This document shows, in pieces, positions 48,650 to 60,500 of a stretch of DNA of 64,000 nt. The translations under genes and the position numbers were made by a program. Each line of letters opens with the position of its first letter. The stretch's first letter is position 1. Below the pieces are notes generated by a model. The model was not told the DNA's origin and ran no database searches. It was given only the letters and a program-made list of their open reading frames with translations. Source of the stretch: Panorpa germanica (taxonomy: Eukaryota; Arthropoda; Insecta; Mecoptera; Panorpidae); assembly GCA_963678705.1 (NCBI GenBank), contig OY783204.1:28220759-28284758 (forward strand). Direction: 5' to 3'.

Positions 48650-49552
48650 CATGAATACTTCTTACAGAAAAATTATCGGCAGGTTCTCGATAGATTTTAG
48701 TATTATTTTAATTGTAAAATGTAGTAAAAGTATATATTATTTTATTAGTTTATTAGCTCTTGAAGTTTTAGTTCAATTTGTGCTACAAGAATATCAAAAT
48801 ATATCCTTAACTGTCGCTGCATGCACCTTCCCTTCTGCTTCACTTCTCTTCAGCGTTTTATTTAATAAAGCCAAATCCTTTACTGCTAGTAATACAGTGT
48901 GGTGGACGTTTACTTGCTGGTAGCTCGTAGTGTAAGTGTTTTTAGATAGGTTTTAGGGCCCGAGACATGACAATTATCAAAAAGTATTGCTATAGTTCAA
49001 ATTACGAGAGTTCGGCGGCGACTCATACTTAAAACAAGTTGTGGGGTATAAACTGCCGATATAACTAAAAATCACTGACTCACTTATTTTTCTATAATGT
49101 ATATAGAAACGAATAAGATAAAATTCATTATCGTATTATAGATTTATACCGCTCTTATAACCTCTTTTAAGTATACGTCGCTGCCGAACTCTCGCAATTT
49201 GAACTATACATGAATACTTCTTACAGAAAAATTATCGGCAACTTTTCGATAGCTTTTATTAATATATTGGATGTAAAATGTAGTTAAGTATATATTAGTT
49301 TATTAGCTGTTGAAGATTTTAGTTCAGTTTGAACCCTTGTGCTACAAGAATATCAAAGTATATTCTTAACTGTCGCTGCATGCACCTTCCCTTCTGCTTC
49401 ACTTCTCTTCAACGTTTTATTTAATAAAGCCAAAGCCTTTACTGCTAGTATTACAGTGTGGTGGACGTTTACTTACTGGTAGCTCGTAGTATAAGTGTTT
49501 TTACGTAGGTTTAGGGCCCGAGCCATGACAATTATCAAAAAGTATTGCTAAT
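48650..49552. repeat. Tandem duplication of about 345 bp, split by a MITE
   Basis: ATGAATACTTCTTACAGAAA starts copy 1 at 48651 and copy 2 at about 49210. Both run through CTGTCGCTGCATGCACCTTC and TGTGGTGGACGTTTACTT to CATGACAATTATCAAAAAGT followed by ATTGC. The copies carry many substitutions and small indels. The foldback MITE copy C sits exactly between them. Confidence 0.88.
48991..49208 (+). mobile_element. TATAGTTCAAATT foldback MITE, copy C, 218 bp
   Basis: Left end TATAGTTCAAATTACGAGAG, right end CTCTCGCAATTTGAACTATA; the inverted repeats extend over roughly 32 bases through GTTCGGCGGCGAC. This is the most symmetrical member of the family here. Confidence 0.9.
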
Positions 49553-50594
49553 ATACATCACTGGTATAAACTGTTCATGTTTCACTCACACTCATTGCTA
49601 CGATATGAGCGTGTACGAGACAAAAATATATCTTTTTCGTTTGCGCAATATATATTACAATTAATTTCGTAAAACTGTTCTATATTAATAAAATTGTCTA
49701 TGAAGATGAATGTGCAAAATTATTTTAAAAAAAAATCGCATAAATAGTGAAGATGTTATTAATAGAAAATGATGTTTAAATGGACAATTTCAAGTTATGT
49801 TCAAATCTAAGATAATAAATAAGTATTAGATAAATTTCGATGTGAATCTCTCAAGATTTTCTAATGCAATCGATGTATTATGATCTCATAAGTTATTTCA
49901 TGAAATAGTTTCAGCTCCGGCAGTTTATTTGAAATATCAACATACCAATCTAAAGAGTAAGAGGTATATCAAGGCCGTATTGTCGACTGAATAGAGAATA
50001 GCGAATATATAATCCAGATTGAGTTTGTATAAGCTTATAATTACATTGCAAAACTATTATACATATAGTTCAAAATTATCTTAAGGCGTTTATATCTATA
50101 CTCAGTACAGGGTGGGATAATGTAAGATGACACATTGGTTTCGCAAGCTGGATAAATCTCAGAATTCTTTGAATGTTAGTCAGTAGAGTATATATATAAT
50201 GTATATCACGATTCTTCCAGGTCATTACCCAATTATAAGTCAAGAAGCACAGGGATTATACAAAAACTTTATAAAAACAGGAATTAATTAAAGAAGAACA
50301 CAGTTACGTTTATTTAAGGTTTGTGTATTATAACAAAATTACCTGTTACGTAGTTACGTAATATACAACGTTTTGTGACCTGCTTTACTGCTTTCTGACA
50401 AATGATTTACCCTTTTGCGCATTAGTATATTATTAAGAACGCGTTTTACAATTTTAGGGTTTACAAAATCTTAAAAAGTCTGTTTGAAACATTTCTGTAT
50501 AGTGTAAAGGCAATCATTTATATTCTATTGTATCTATATACCAATAACGCCTCCTACTCAACCTACAATTTTTTAATTTTATAACGCATTCGTA

Positions 50595-50842
50595 GCATCT
50601 TAGCCCAGTCATTATAGTAAGTTCACCTCGGAATTCGAGATACCCAGTTGTAAGTCTGTAAATACTTGTATATTGACACCCTAAAGTTGTCTCAAAACCT
50701 ACATATGGTAGGGTGTATAAACCATATGTAGGTTTTGAGACAACTTTAGGGTGTCAATATACAAGTATTTACAGACTTACAGCTGGGTATCTCGAATTCC
50801 GAGATTCTTACCTAATTTAAGCTTAAATGACTGGGCCATCTT
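50595..50842. repeat. Long near-perfect foldback (83-bp arms, 11-nt loop)
   Basis: Arm 50627-50709 and arm 50721-50803 are reverse complements with one mismatch that I can see (CCCAGTTGTAAG against CTTACAGCTGGG), which would be a G-U pair in RNA. The loop is AGGGTGTATAA. Outside the arms, AGCCCAGTCATT (from 50602) and AATGACTGGGCC also pair, so outer ends exist with unpaired bulges between. It could be a foldback transposon or a hairpin RNA source. Confidence 0.92.
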
Positions 50843-51636
50843 ACGTATTCTTATCTACCTTAGGAGCTAAACTTTTCTCAGCAGCTTACAAAAACTAAAA
50901 ATGTCTTAATTTAACTGGTATAATAAACAAGCAAATATACACTACTGAATAATCAACATTAGAAACTATTTTGAAATATTTAAACAATACCTTAAATACA
51001 CAAAAATATATGTCGTAAAAAATGTTGCATCACTTTAAAAATAAGGCGTAAATTAACCATGAAATTAAATAAGTAAAAAGTTTTCTTAAAAGATATATCA
51101 AGTCGTAATGATATCATTTCACAAAACATTATTTTTTTATGATTACATGAATTTATGTTAAATTTTAAGCTGTTGGACAATGTTATTTTCTGTAACCGTA
51201 ATACATACTTGCAAGTTTAAGACAATCACCTTCGCTCTCTGTATATTGCCTCTTGGTGTTATTATTTATTAAGGATACACGGGCTTGCCACACATGTAAG
51301 GATTGCTTTAAATTTAAGATGCATTTGATGTTAAAATTAATTAGAATATCTTTTATCAAGAGTATTTAATCAATATATATGCTTAAAACAGTGCCAACAT
51401 TTTTGGATACGAGATATCAAAGTATTTTCCAAAATGGTACAAGAAGCTTATGATATTATTTTTATATAGCTTTCTTTGCTAACAAAATATATGTTGTGAA
51501 AACAAATAGATAGTTAACGACCAAAGTTGTAGTAGTATTTATTTATTTAATGCATGTCGCTAAGCTTTACATCCTTCAATCACATTATTTCATCTAATTA
51601 CATTTTATTTATCACTTGAAATTAAAGTTAAAACTA

Positions 51637-51868
51637 CCCAGTAAACAATTTGGTGAAGTGTTCTATTTTGTGACGTTTCTATTACTATTGTACTTCAATT
51701 ATAGTTCGCATAAATTTTATCTTCATTTGTATTCCAACAGGTGAAGTGTTTTCGCCATTTGTAGCCGATTAAATAGATATTTCATATAAACGACTGTGAG
51801 AAATTGAATTCTTTCATGACAAAAAATCTTCAATATGATGGCAAAGTCACTCCAAAATGTTTATTGGG
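51637..51868 (-). mobile_element. CCCAGTAAAC MITE, copy 5
   Basis: Starts CCCAGTAAACAATTTGGTGA and ends AATGTTTATTGGG. Oriented as copy 1, somewhat shortened relative to the 254-bp copies, with substitutions. Confidence 0.85.
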
Positions 51869-51879
51869 TATTCTAATCC

Positions 51880-52022
51880 ATATTTGGACTTCTTCTTCCA
51901 TTTTACTGAAACTAATGATACGTCTTCTTTGTTTTCTTCGTGTCTTCTCTGTCTGGCATCTATTTCTCCTCCCATTCCTTTCCTTTCTCTGTATTTCTGT
52001 TAACCATCACCTTCCTTGATTA
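51880..52022 (-). mobile_element. Probable non-LTR retrotransposon fragment
   Basis: Pyrimidine-rich CTTCTTCTTCCATTTTAC and CTCCTCCCATTCCTTTCC tracts resemble the minus-strand LINE tails elsewhere in the window. No diagnostic protein motif survives. Confidence 0.4.
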
Positions 52023-52696
52023 AATTTAAATTTATTGTTATTTAACGTTTTTTATAAATTATATTTCCAGTTGTTTTCTACTGATACCTTATGCATTTTT
52101 GAAAAGAAAAGTTCACAGAAACTACTATTTAAAATTTAGGGTGAGTTCTCATAACCTAAACACAATTCTATTACTTCTGTTAGTATATAACTATATATCC
52201 TTGCTGTTAATTTTACAACAAGCTATATTTCTCGCTGAATTTGGTCCTTAGCCCGCTTAATCTCAAAACACTTTCCCCAATATACTGTTAACTGCTTCCA
52301 CGGCGACTGCGGGCCGACGGTCGTGGTACCGTACGCCGTGTACCGTCATTTACGACGTATCTTGATCTGATCGCATGTAGTGTTGAGGTGTAACAAAATT
52401 ATTTCTTAAAAATGTCAAGGAAGTTCTTTTCTTACTCACATAATGTTTGTATAATTTTTATTGGATTAGGATGTGTTCAACAGTTTTTGGTCCATGGTCA
52501 GACATTGTTTAAAAAAAATTATGTCATATTAATATTTAGTTTTTAGCTAAGAATAAAAAAATGATGGTATGGGAATTCTGACCGTTGTGTAGCATATAAA
52601 AATATGTAAATTTCCAGAATTTTTTGTTGCGTCAAGGTGCTCTATTTTACCGGTTACAAAGATAGTGAATCATAGGCAAGGTTATATATACATATG

Positions 52697-53022
52697 CACA
52701 GAGGCCTTAGGGGGTGGCAAGCAGGGACCTAGCATTCTCGCGCAACAACCCAAATACAAAATTTCATTACTATATATGTATTTGAATCTCGCGCCTCGCT
52801 CTTTAGAAATCCCACTAGAATCACTGCGTATATCTTTTAAGGCATTCATGTGCCTTGGTTTATTATCATTAATATTTGTCGTCTTTGTGCTTGTTAACTT
52901 TTATAAAACTTTCAATATAATTTTATTTCTCGTCAATTATCATCAAAAATACTTACTTACAATTTACATAAATTATACAAAGAACAAGTGCCTCGCAATG
53001 GCTAAGGCCGCCTCTGTATATG
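52697..53022 (+). mobile_element. GGCGGCCTTAG element, second copy
   Basis: Left edge AGAGGCCTTAGGGGGTGGC, right edge GGCTAAGGCCGCCTCTGT. The internal frame LNLAPRSLEIPLESLRISFK, then LIFVVFVLVNFYKT, closely parallels the minus-strand frame at 2427-2618, with this copy inverted relative to it. Whether that frame was ever a protein is unknown; it lacks a transposase signature. Confidence 0.75.
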
Positions 53023-53844
53023 CAGACTAAATACAGTCATATGACAACGCTACTTTTAGGATGATTAATATACTAAAAGCAAACACAGATAATTAGCGAA
53101 TCTATATTTTTTATTTACTTTCGAAAAAATCACGCTTTCTTTCTATTTGCTTACCTAAAATACAATATTTCGTAATAAAATTAAATACACATGTATATAT
53201 AACTAAAAAAGTAATTTTAAAAATAAATAACTTAAGTAAAATATACAATGTAGTAAATTATATTCGCCATATTGTATTTAATGGATGTCATTTTGTATAA
53301 TTTGGCACTTTTCGTTAGCCGACAGCACTGGTCTGGTACTTATTTTGTATTCAACGTCTGTATTAACAGTACTCTGAATATATATTGTCGTATAGACTTT
53401 AGATAAGTTTTCATACTATAAAGTTAAATATTTATTTCATTTGGACGATTTACTTTTTGTTCACTTTTTAAAATGTCATCAAAAAATATCACGTTTATTA
53501 AATGAAATTCCCGGGACAATATTTTGTGACATATTTCTAAATGATATTTTATTGTCATTAAAAAGTTTTTAGGGCTATATATATATCTATATACATACAT
53601 AGAAATATGTATATAGATATTTCTCGTATATATAAATTAAAGCATATATTTCTATTATATTAAATTACTTTTGTTAAAAATGATTACTCTTTTCAAATTT
53701 TACATATTTTCTCAAATCGTCGTTCAGATACGATTTAGATTTCGTTCAGTTCAGATACGATTACTGGTATACTGATAAACATTAAATTAGAAGCTTCTTC
53801 TCATGATAAAGTTTGTTTATGCAATAAAACTCCAATACACCAAG

Positions 53845-54526
53845 CAGTGGCGTAGCTAGGTAACTAAGGGCCCCTGTGCAAAAAGAAACTGGGGCCCTAA
53901 CTAAACTGTTTAGGTTTCATCAAGTCAGATAATACCTTAAAGGTACAGAACTACTAGTTTATCATCAGCTCTTTATCGTGCCAACAGCAAATAAGCTTGC
54001 CATATTTGTAACCGAAATTTTAAATTTCTGCCATTGTTTTGGGAGGTTTAAAAGTAATTCATAAAATGTTTCACTCATGTAAATCAGATCTGTTCGATCA
54101 CGATCATTGTTCGCAAGACTCAAGAATATGGCCACCGGTTATTATTGCATACCTCACAACTTAGCTGGTCTACCTTCGATAAATCTAAATCTAAACTGTT
54201 CTTTTTATAAAATGAAATAAAAACTGTGATTTCTCATAAGCCTCAATGTTAAATTAAAAAATTCAAAGTTCAATATCTTTTTACTGGTTCTTATATATCT
54301 TATTATAATCTACTAATATGCCAAATTGTAGAAAATATTAAACGGTAACTCTCTGACCGACAGTACTACCTTAAAATCGTGTTGCACCCTATTTCATTTA
54401 CATTCCAAAGGTGGGAGAATCTTTACCTAGTACAATATGAGGTTTGCTGGTCAGGGTCCGAGGGCCCCCTGAGCTTGAGGGCCCCGGTGCCCAGCACCGA
54501 CTGGCCCATACCTAGCTACGCCAGTG
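53845..54526. mobile_element. Complete hAT-type non-autonomous element with 8-bp target duplication
   Basis: Termini CAGTGGCGTAGCTAGG and CCTAGCTACGCCAGTG form inverted repeats with one mismatch, and the 682-bp body is flanked on both sides by the direct repeat ACACCAAG (53837-53844 and 54527-54534). An 8-bp duplication and CAGTG ends are the hAT hallmark. Subterminal GGGCCCC blocks occur at both ends. No transposase frame. Confidence 0.93.
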
Positions 54527-54957
54527 ACACCAAGAGACTACTCTCTTTGAGATCTGTATAACGCACACTATAATCAAATTCGACTTTTATCATCTATAGC
54601 AAGCGAGATGGATAAACGAGGCTAGACGATTTTGTTTTAACTCAGCATGCTTGTAAATCATTTTAAAGGAGGTAAAAAGTCGTAAGACCGATTTGTCTTC
54701 AGTGTGCGCGCTGTCTTACAAATAGATACCTATCGTTGTATGTTTTACTTATATAGATAAACAAAAAATTAGAATATATAAATTTATACTAAAGATACCA
54801 TGACATTTATCTTTTCAGGAGTTCTAACAATTTAAAATAAAAGTGTAATAACATTTAAACAGTGAAATAACATTATAACAAAATTAAAAGTGTTTTTTTT
54901 TTAAATAAAATAATCGAAAAAAAAAATAAAATAACGAAACGAACAGATTGAAAAAAG

Positions 54958-54990
54958 CAATATAAGAATTGAGTTGCTTCATCAACTCCG
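54958..54990 (+). promoter_or_regulatory. Candidate core promoter of the secreted-protein gene
   Basis: CAATATAAGAA at about 54958-54968 resembles a TATA box. TTCATCAACTCC about 20-25 bases later could contain the initiator. It lies 60-90 bases upstream of the signal-peptide ATG, a sensible 5' untranslated length. Inference from spacing only. Confidence 0.4.
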
Positions 54991-55046
54991 AATGAAACTC
55001 GACCATTAGAATGGTGTACTACCTGTAGACGTTGTGCTCTAACGTA

Positions 55047-55119
55047 ATGATGATCGACTCCAAGATCGTCACAGTCTTAGTGACTGCATCTCTGATGATT
55101 GGTTATTCAAGTCAGCAAG
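55047..55119 (+). CDS. First coding exon of a secreted protein (signal peptide), gene runs off the window
   Basis: ATG at 55047 opens MMIDSKIVTVLVTASLMIGY followed by SSQQ, then a single G before GTAAGA, a strong donor in phase 1. The peptide has a short charged N-region, a hydrophobic core (IVTVLVTASLMI) and small or polar residues after it: a textbook signal peptide, probably cut near YSSQ. Insect secreted and cuticle-protein genes often encode just the signal peptide in a tiny phase-1 first exon before a long intron (family knowledge). No continuing exon is recognisable to 64000, so the mature protein lies beyond the window and its identity is unknown. No database check was possible. Confidence 0.7.
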
Positions 55120-55389
55120 GTAAGAAAAATGTACAGTCATTTCGTGGACATTTTATGAATGAACATGTGCATGAGTTTTTAGAAATCTAATTATTTCAGG
55201 TGTATATTTTGTAATACTTAAGTTTGGAATACCTAAATCTTGAAAATAGTTAAAAAATAAAATGCAAGATGGTTTTAAAAAAATTGTGTAACGAAACTGA
55301 AACTATTTTTTGGTTACCCGTTCTTGTAGACATATATTCTTTATGTTTTAGTCATTTTAATCTCACTATTTCATCTAATTTTATAAACA

Positions 55390-56035
55390 TACTAGAGTTT
55401 ACCCCCGTCGCAAGCGACGACTGTCTTTTGTGTGTGAATTGAAATTCATTTCAATTTTTAATTCCATTTTTAAATTGAAATATTAAACTCGTTCTATATA
55501 AGTTTTACATATAAAAACAAATAATTTTTCGATTGGCAAATTAGGCACCAAAGTTAGCCTATATAAAAAATTTCAACTTTCTAGCACAATTTTTACCCTC
55601 GACAAAAACCGCCCCCGTGCCCCCAAATAAAATTTTGAATTTCTTTTTTTTAATATGATATTCAATTATTACACAATCCAAAATTTGAGCTTTCTCCAAT
55701 GTTTCATACAGGGCCCCTTTTATTAAATTTTAAATTTCAATGTTTTGAAATATATTCGATTTTATTAGCGTAATACACGTGCAAAATTTCACCTTTCTAT
55801 CTTTTAAGAAGACAAAGTTATACAGCAAAAAAGAGCCCACTTTTTTTCCAAAATTACGGGTTTCCAGGATATTCAGGGGAAAATCCGGGGACGCCAAAAG
55901 TCTTAGAATTTTTTTCTCTACGAAATAGGAAATTTTCAAAAACTGCAGTTTTCGAGATACCATACAAAATTCGGCACCAAACATATCATAATCATACGAA
56001 TATAAATATACACTTGGAACGTTATAATATAGGAT
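55390..56035 (+). mobile_element. Dispersed element starting CTAGAGTTTACCCCCGTCGC
   Basis: The start motif CTAGAGTTTACCCCCGTCGC recurs at about 24835 (followed by AATGAGACGTC there and AAGCGACGACTG here). The 3' part (55885-56035) matches 41835-41995. Dead, non-coding, type undetermined. Confidence 0.6.
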
Positions 56036-57120
56036 CCAATTACATAAAAAACTGTCACAAAAACTTGAATTAACTATTTAATCCTTTATATCATTTGCAA
56101 TTTAGATGAGCTGTTGTGTCATTTTCTTTTTGCTCGTTTTTAAAACATTTTAATAAATCAAAAACACTAAATATAGTACAACGTAACTCAGTTTAATATG
56201 CATATACATGTGACGTCATCAAACGACCGGTTGTTAAGTAAATTCATATTTATATAAACATTATAAATCCCATTTAATTCAACTTTTTGAAATCCTTTTA
56301 AGAGAAATATATCCTTGTGATCCTTCGAGCGTGCTGTTGATTCAGGTTATAATATTCATATATCAAACACGGGGGTGGTGTGGAATGGGTGGGAAGGCAC
56401 GGGAGAGGTAGATTCAGGACCGTCCGTTTATCCTTCCGAGTTACGTCTCTTTGTATAATCATAAGTTTTTTTTTTATTGTATCTTTTGAAAATCTGTTTG
56501 TACCCGGAAAACCCAACCATATCAAAAGTAAACGTTTTATATTATTTATTAAAAAATGGAAATTGTTGTAACCATTTTTATTTGATTTAGAAATATGGAA
56601 TGGTATAATTCATTCGGTTATAATATTTGTAAAAGGGAAAAGAAAGGGATTAGAAATGGGAAAAAGGAGGAGTAAATGTAGGGGCGCTATTTCGCGTTTA
56701 CTGTCAATTGTGATTTAATATTACCATCTTTTTTTTCTTAAAATGTTCTTTACTCTTATTGAACACATAAGAGTAATACAGTATCTGAAACAAGAGGAGT
56801 AAATGATTCTTCAGACGTAGATTGCAATAGCATTTGTATGGTAGATGAAACGAATTCTTAAAACACATTTTCTTAAAAAGAGACACATTTATTTAATGCA
56901 TTTTTAATTGTAAATAGTTGAAAAACGCAAAGATAATAAATATTAAAATGGATTAAAACTAGTAACTGGTTTAAAATTGTGGTGTATTTACCTGGCTGTA
57001 TTATGGCAAAGCTGATAATGTGGGCGATCGTCGGACGGACGTGAATGCGATCGGTTTTATCGGAAGGTCAAAAGATTGTCGAAAAAAGGCTTTAGACGCC
57101 TCTTTCATAGGTTAAGACTA

Positions 57121-57242
57121 CACTGCGAAAAAGTAATAATAATAAAAATATAAATAATAATTTCCGTGTGAATTTTAAATCGACTGAGTTCAATGCATTA
57201 CAGAATTACGGATTTATTTCCGCGCTTTTCTTTTTCGCAGTG
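57121..57242. mobile_element. Very short inverted-repeat element with perfect 13-bp ends
   Basis: CACTGCGAAAAAG at 57121-57133 and CTTTTTCGCAGTG at 57230-57242 are perfect reverse complements bounding 122 bp. No clear target duplication. It lies about 100 bp upstream of foldback MITE copy D. Confidence 0.75.
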
Positions 57243-57338
57243 CAACCTTATTAAACCAAAAATATCTCTTTATGCTTTAAGATCTATGCATACACCTAAT
57301 GAATACCTTAAAAGATTTTTTGTTTCTCGAAATTTGGG

Positions 57339-57555
57339 TATAGTTCAAATTACGAGAGTTCGGCGGCGACTCATACTTAAAACAAATTGTGGGGTATAAA
57401 CTGCCAATATAACTAAAAAGCACTGACTCACTTATTTTTCTATAACGTATATAGAAACGAAAAAGATAAAATTCATTATCGTATTATAGATTTATACCGC
57501 TCTTATAACCTCTTTTAAGTATAAGTCACCGCTGAAGTATTGTGATTTGGATATA
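57339..57555 (+). mobile_element. TATAGTTCAAATT foldback MITE, copy D, 217 bp
   Basis: Left end TATAGTTCAAATTACGAGAG as in copy C; the right end GTATTGTGATTTGGATATA matches the CCAAATCACGATAG-type end of copy A. The core is nearly identical to copy C. Confidence 0.88.
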
Positions 57556-60500
57556 TGTAAATCTTGGTAGACAATTTTAGATATGAACAACCTCATGTTC
57601 TGTGATTTTTAAAATGAATGAACTCTGAATTTTTGGTGAACGTTAATTGCAGTGATAATTAAGAGCTCACGCTTTAATTTAATTACGTCAGCCATGTTTA
57701 ATATTTCTAAAATAATGACCGCTGTGCATGGCCGTCGGTCTGCTGCAGTCGCTCATCAAGGCAGTCCAGTTTACCTTTCAAAATATGAAATAAGTCACAC
57801 ACTGTAACATAACAGTAAACTGAGTTACTCAGAAATGTTTCACAATTGAATGATTAATGCGTTTTACAGATAAAATGCTTTTTAATTCGAAGTAAAATAA
57901 TAAAAAATTTATATCATAATGGAATTTAACATTATAGAAACATTTAAAAAATGTTTTAATTGAATTTCTTAATTAAACAAAGACCTTCAGTCCTAACAAA
58001 ATAACAAAACACAAAGACAAACGGTTCAAAGACAATTTTCCACGGAAATAGTACATTTGTTGGGCATTTTACCGTAAAATATAAGACCTTACTCTGTATC
58101 CTTTTTACAGACGGGTCACTGATTATAAATTAGATTTTTTTTTAATAGAGCTTTAAAAAAATTCTTTATATAAAAGTAAATATAAAATTTTTCACGTTTA
58201 TTTATGTAATTAAGTTATAAAATTGAACAAGTAACGCTATAGCGGTAAATTTCAGAAGCTTTGAAAGTGAGTGACTGAACCAATTAAATTTAATAACTAT
58301 TTTAAGTTTTCTGATGTAATGGTTTATGGTTTTAAAATGTAATTCTTTAATATTTAGGGGAAAGAAAATCTTTACGAAGTGGAAAATATGATTTTCGTTA
58401 TAAGGGTGAAAAAGACACTTAAAATAAATTATTAGGGGTAAAATGTTGAATTATATAAAATTTGTTATATAATATATCATATGTTTTGATGCTGACTTGC
58501 AGATTTTCTTTTAGAAATGAAAATGCAGTATCTAATGTAGTAGAGAATTACATATGTTGAACATGGTTTTATCTGATTTTCAAGAAATGAGTTTCCCGGA
58601 AAACCAATCTATCACACATCATTCGTGATTCTTTTCTTATATTCTTTCCATGTGAAAACTGTCAAATGGTGGGAAATCAGAAAGTTTAAAATGAAAAATA
58701 GGAAATACGAAAGATGTCAATATTTTGAATACTTTAGGTAAATTTTTTAAATTGAAAAATAATACATATTTCACAATAACATTTTTATTATTAAACAACT
58801 ATTGTAAAGCAACCGGTTTTATAAGATATCTATCATATTTCAAATAATCTTTTTGTGATATATCTTGAAGCTTCAAATAGGGGTTGACATTTTATTAATT
58901 TGTTCTTTAAAATTAAGTTGAAGACTCTTTTTAAATGAATTTCTTGCTCATCCAATTAATCTCCATAAAGTTAATTCCGAATAATTTAATTACCGTCTTA
59001 GCTTGACTAAATCTGTTTAAATTTACGATCATTTATTATTATAAATGAAACTAAGATGCTGGATGTTGTTACAAGGATAAACGATGCAAGTTGTTACCTG
59101 CCAGTTGATGATAAAGTTGAGTTAAGAATGTTACTGCAAGCTGTTACTGCATTTTTGCCACTTACTCACCTTTACTTTTAGAAAAGAGGGCCAGCTCTAT
59201 ACTAGTAATATATTTGACCGATTTTATCACAAATTTATTGTGTTTTAATCACAGTACGCCCCATAATTAATTAAAATTAACGTAAGCTTCATGACATTAC
59301 GTCTAATTCGACATCGATAAGAAAAAAACCAAGACCAACTTTTTCTTTAAAACTTGTGACGTCACTACAGGGGGTTTACATTATGTTACAAGACAATAAA
59401 AGAGTAGGAGGGGTAGGGGTTCCAAAAAATTTGTAGTACGTAAATTATGCATTACTTTTCTTCTATGATACTAATTTCTAATAAGGCAAGAAGAGGATTC
59501 TATTATTCTAACAGCAATTATTGCTAAATAATTCTAGGCAGTTGCTAAGGCAATAATAAAATTAGTTCATTATTCATTTGCATGTTATATTTATATAGAT
59601 AATTTCATATTTTAAACCATAATTAGATTTTTGATGAATGAAATAAAAACTGAACTTTATGAAAGCCAAAACGTGATGTGTTATAATATGCTAAATGGAG
59701 ATTTGAATAATTTATTTGTATAAAAAAGCGTTTGTCCTGAATAAATCGAGTAACTTGTGATTCCGAAAATACACCAAATATAACTAAATTCGTTTCCATG
59801 TTAGTTCGCCTCTGGGTGGACCCCTCAATATTCTAGTACCATAAATTCTTTCTTTATCGAAGGTTCAAAGATAAATTTGCCTACAATTTTCACTTTTCCT
59901 TCAAAATAAGGACATTTAAATCTTTCAGCACGTGTTTCATAAAAACCCCGTTCCGTTTTTCACTATCTTCGGGTTCATTTAGCTTCATCAATATTTCTTG
60001 ACTTTAACTCGTTTTCCCAACAAATTTTCACTTATTTTCTTTATACTTCTGATCTGATATTCACACGTAATAATGTCAATTTAATTTTTCTGACAAATTG
60101 TTTTTTTATTACCATCCTTTTTATTATATAGTTTTATTTTTATTACTTAAGTTTTTCTTCTTTTTATTGCAAAGCACTACCATTATCGTTTCTACACTGC
60201 TACTGACCGTATATTGTCTTACAATGTTATAAATAATTGTATATTTTTATTACGCATTTTTTAAATATTTTTAATCACTAGTTTATAGTGTATGTACTTC
60301 CATTAGATAAATATTATTGTGAAAACATTTGAAAGAAATATGTTTAAGACTGCATTAAGATATTATATTATCTTAGTTTATTTGGTGTTATTTAACGTAA
60401 TGTTACGTTTCATTAATTATCGAAGTTTAATTGTAACAGACATTAATTTTTTTAAATTTATATATTTGTTTAATATGTAACATTATATTATCTTGCATAC

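Larger units (their letters stand above)
46294..55046. other. Intergenic region between the coiled-coil gene and the secreted-protein exon
   Basis: No multi-exon gene is seen. Contents listed separately: a MITE-split tandem duplication (48650-49552), a long hairpin (50627-50803), a CCCAGTAAAC MITE (51637), a LINE fragment (51880), a GGCGGCC element (52697) and a complete hAT-type element (53845). Two GC-richer patches have no assigned role: about 47600-47745 (mixed complexity, splice-donor-like AGAATGGTAAAC) and about 52290-52390. Confidence 0.6.

Noticed and set aside
48651..48923. 90-aa plus-strand frame
   Set aside because: Lies in a tandem duplication whose second copy has broken the frame; no family signature.
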